From the NCBI GenBank assembly GCA_030043175.1, contig JASHYD010000624.1, forward strand, positions 1 to 5,606: a stretch of DNA of 5,606 bases. Reading direction: 5' to 3'. Below, in pieces: positions 4,829 to 5,606 of the stretch; the stretch's first letter is position 1, and each line of letters starts with the position of its first letter. The DNA is from Xanthobacteraceae bacterium. Its GTDB lineage: Bacteria > Pseudomonadota > Alphaproteobacteria > Rhizobiales > Xanthobacteraceae. Both the position numbers and the translations under genes were made by a program. The notes below the pieces were generated by a model. It had not been told where the DNA came from. It ran no database searches and saw only the letters and a program-made list of their open reading frames with translations.

Positions 4829-5606
4829 CCATCCTGACTCAAGCGCTGCTTCCATCACGATCGTGCCGAACCCGCGTCGCTTCGGCGCAGATACAGGCGG
4901 GCCGTTGCGCTCGGTCCAGCTCATCGTGAAGGTGTCGCCGTCGATCCCCCAGGAGATGTTCACGTGACCGGTATCTGTCGAGAGGGCCCCGTATTTCCCG
5001 GCGTTGGTGGCGAGTTCGTGCAGGGCGAGCCCGATTGCTTGCGCGGAGGCCGCCTTCAGGCACCTCTTGGGGCCGTGGACAGCGATACGAGAACCGATGA
5101 GATCGGCGAAATGCGCGAGCTGGGCACGTACCAGGTCCGCGATATCGACCCCCTTCCATTCGTTGCGGACGAGGAGGTCCTGGTTAGCTGAAAGGGCCTG
5201 GATGCGCTCCGAGAAGGGCTCGACGAAACCTTCGGTGTTTCTGGCGGCGGTCTGATGAGCGATCGAGTCCACGACGCTGAGCATGTTCTTGGCGCGATGA
5301 TTGACCTCGCGCATGAGGAGATGCTCTTTTTCCTCACGCTCCTTACGTTCGGTGATGTCCTGTACGGTACCACCCAGGCTCACAGCCCGTCGCTCAGCCC
5401 CGGCACCTTCAAAATATGCAAGCGCGTTAGCCTCCACCCAGCGGACGGTGCCGTCTCGCCGCCGAACCCGGTACTCATGATGGACGTACGGCGTCGGATT
5501 GACAGGATCGAGCGCCGCCTGGCGGTTCGTGCAAAACCGTTCGAGGTCGTCTGGATGCACCCGCTTCATGATGTCCTCAATCGCTATTTCATCAGCGGTC
5601 ACGTCA
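4826..5606 (-). CDS. PAS-HWE sensor histidine kinase, 5' end outside window
   Basis: The visible part has 258 residues from a GTG at 5602, but the frame stays open to the window edge, so the true start lies to the right and residues are counted from that GTG. A PAS_3-type domain ends near residue 90: RVHPDDLERF (14-23), then YRVRRRDGTVRWVEANA (44-60) and GGTVQDITERK (77-87). The phosphoacceptor box is LLMREVNHRAKNML with His102. The N box is ALHELATNAGKYGALS (193-208), with the family His195 and Asn200. W229-T-E231 is the WxE motif that names HWE kinases, and GFG is at 244-246. It should be a soluble or more distally membrane-anchored sensor that autophosphorylates and passes phosphate to a response regulator; the signal is unknown, and no regulator gene is in view. 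The protein ends at EAALESGW, roughly 20-30 residues earlier than is usual, before the last strand of the ATPase domain. Confidence 0.93.
   Translation of the reverse strand, partial: DVTADEIAIEDIMKRVHPDDLERFCTNRQAALDPVNPTPYVHHEYRVRRRDGTVRWVEANALAYFEGAGAERRAVSLGGTVQDITERKEREEKEHLLMREVNHRAKNMLSVVDSIAHQTAARNTEGFVEPFSERIQALSANQDLLVRNEWKGVDIADLVRAQLAHFADLIGSRIAVHGPKRCLKAASAQAIGLALHELATNAGKYGALSTDTGHVNISWGIDGDTFTMSWTERNGPPVSAPKRRGFGTIVMEAALESGW

Noticed and set aside
1..5606. Insertion sequence or prophage
   Set aside because: No transposase, integrase or phage structural protein was recognised, and no terminal inverted repeats with target duplication were seen by eye.

Overview
The window looks like a gene-poor chromosomal stretch from a fairly GC-rich alphaproteobacterium, most likely of the Rhizobiales (Bradyrhizobium-like). 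The main support is the HWE-family sensor histidine kinase at the right edge, a family abundant in that order. The short cysteine-containing protein and the long, partly eroded spacers fit as well. This placement is inference; no rRNA, tRNA or species marker is present.

Layout, left to right. Positions 1-621 hold no convincing gene. A secreted lactonase-fold beta-propeller protein occupies 622-1836 on the minus strand, with a good ribosome binding site. A TATAAT-like -10 lies across an 18-bp dyad just upstream. Positions 1960-2490 contain what looks like a broken small gene (2034-2327, plus strand), open except for one TGA near its start. A small cysteine-containing protein of unknown function lies at 2490-2783 (minus), with a 20-bp near-perfect palindrome upstream. 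From 2784 to about 4039 there are only weak small reading frames and one perfect 16-bp palindrome.

The right part has a two-helix membrane protein (4129-4455, plus) preceded by a TGTCAA/TTGACA dyad. It is followed by about 175 bp carrying three imperfect copies of a T-rich, hairpin-associated repeat, the last of which is a textbook intrinsic terminator. On the minus strand a PAS-HWE sensor kinase runs off the right edge. Its 3' end stops abruptly at three in-frame stop codons, so the C-terminal tail usual for the family is missing.

The genes do not form an evident operon or pathway. The lactonase-like protein and the short cysteine protein are separate minus-strand units. The membrane protein converges on the kinase, with the repeat and terminator block between them. 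No CRISPR array, phage module, complete insertion sequence or defence system is visible. The points most worth checking are the kinase truncation beside the repeat block, the repeat block itself, the lactonase promoter dyad, and the decayed gene at 2034-2327.
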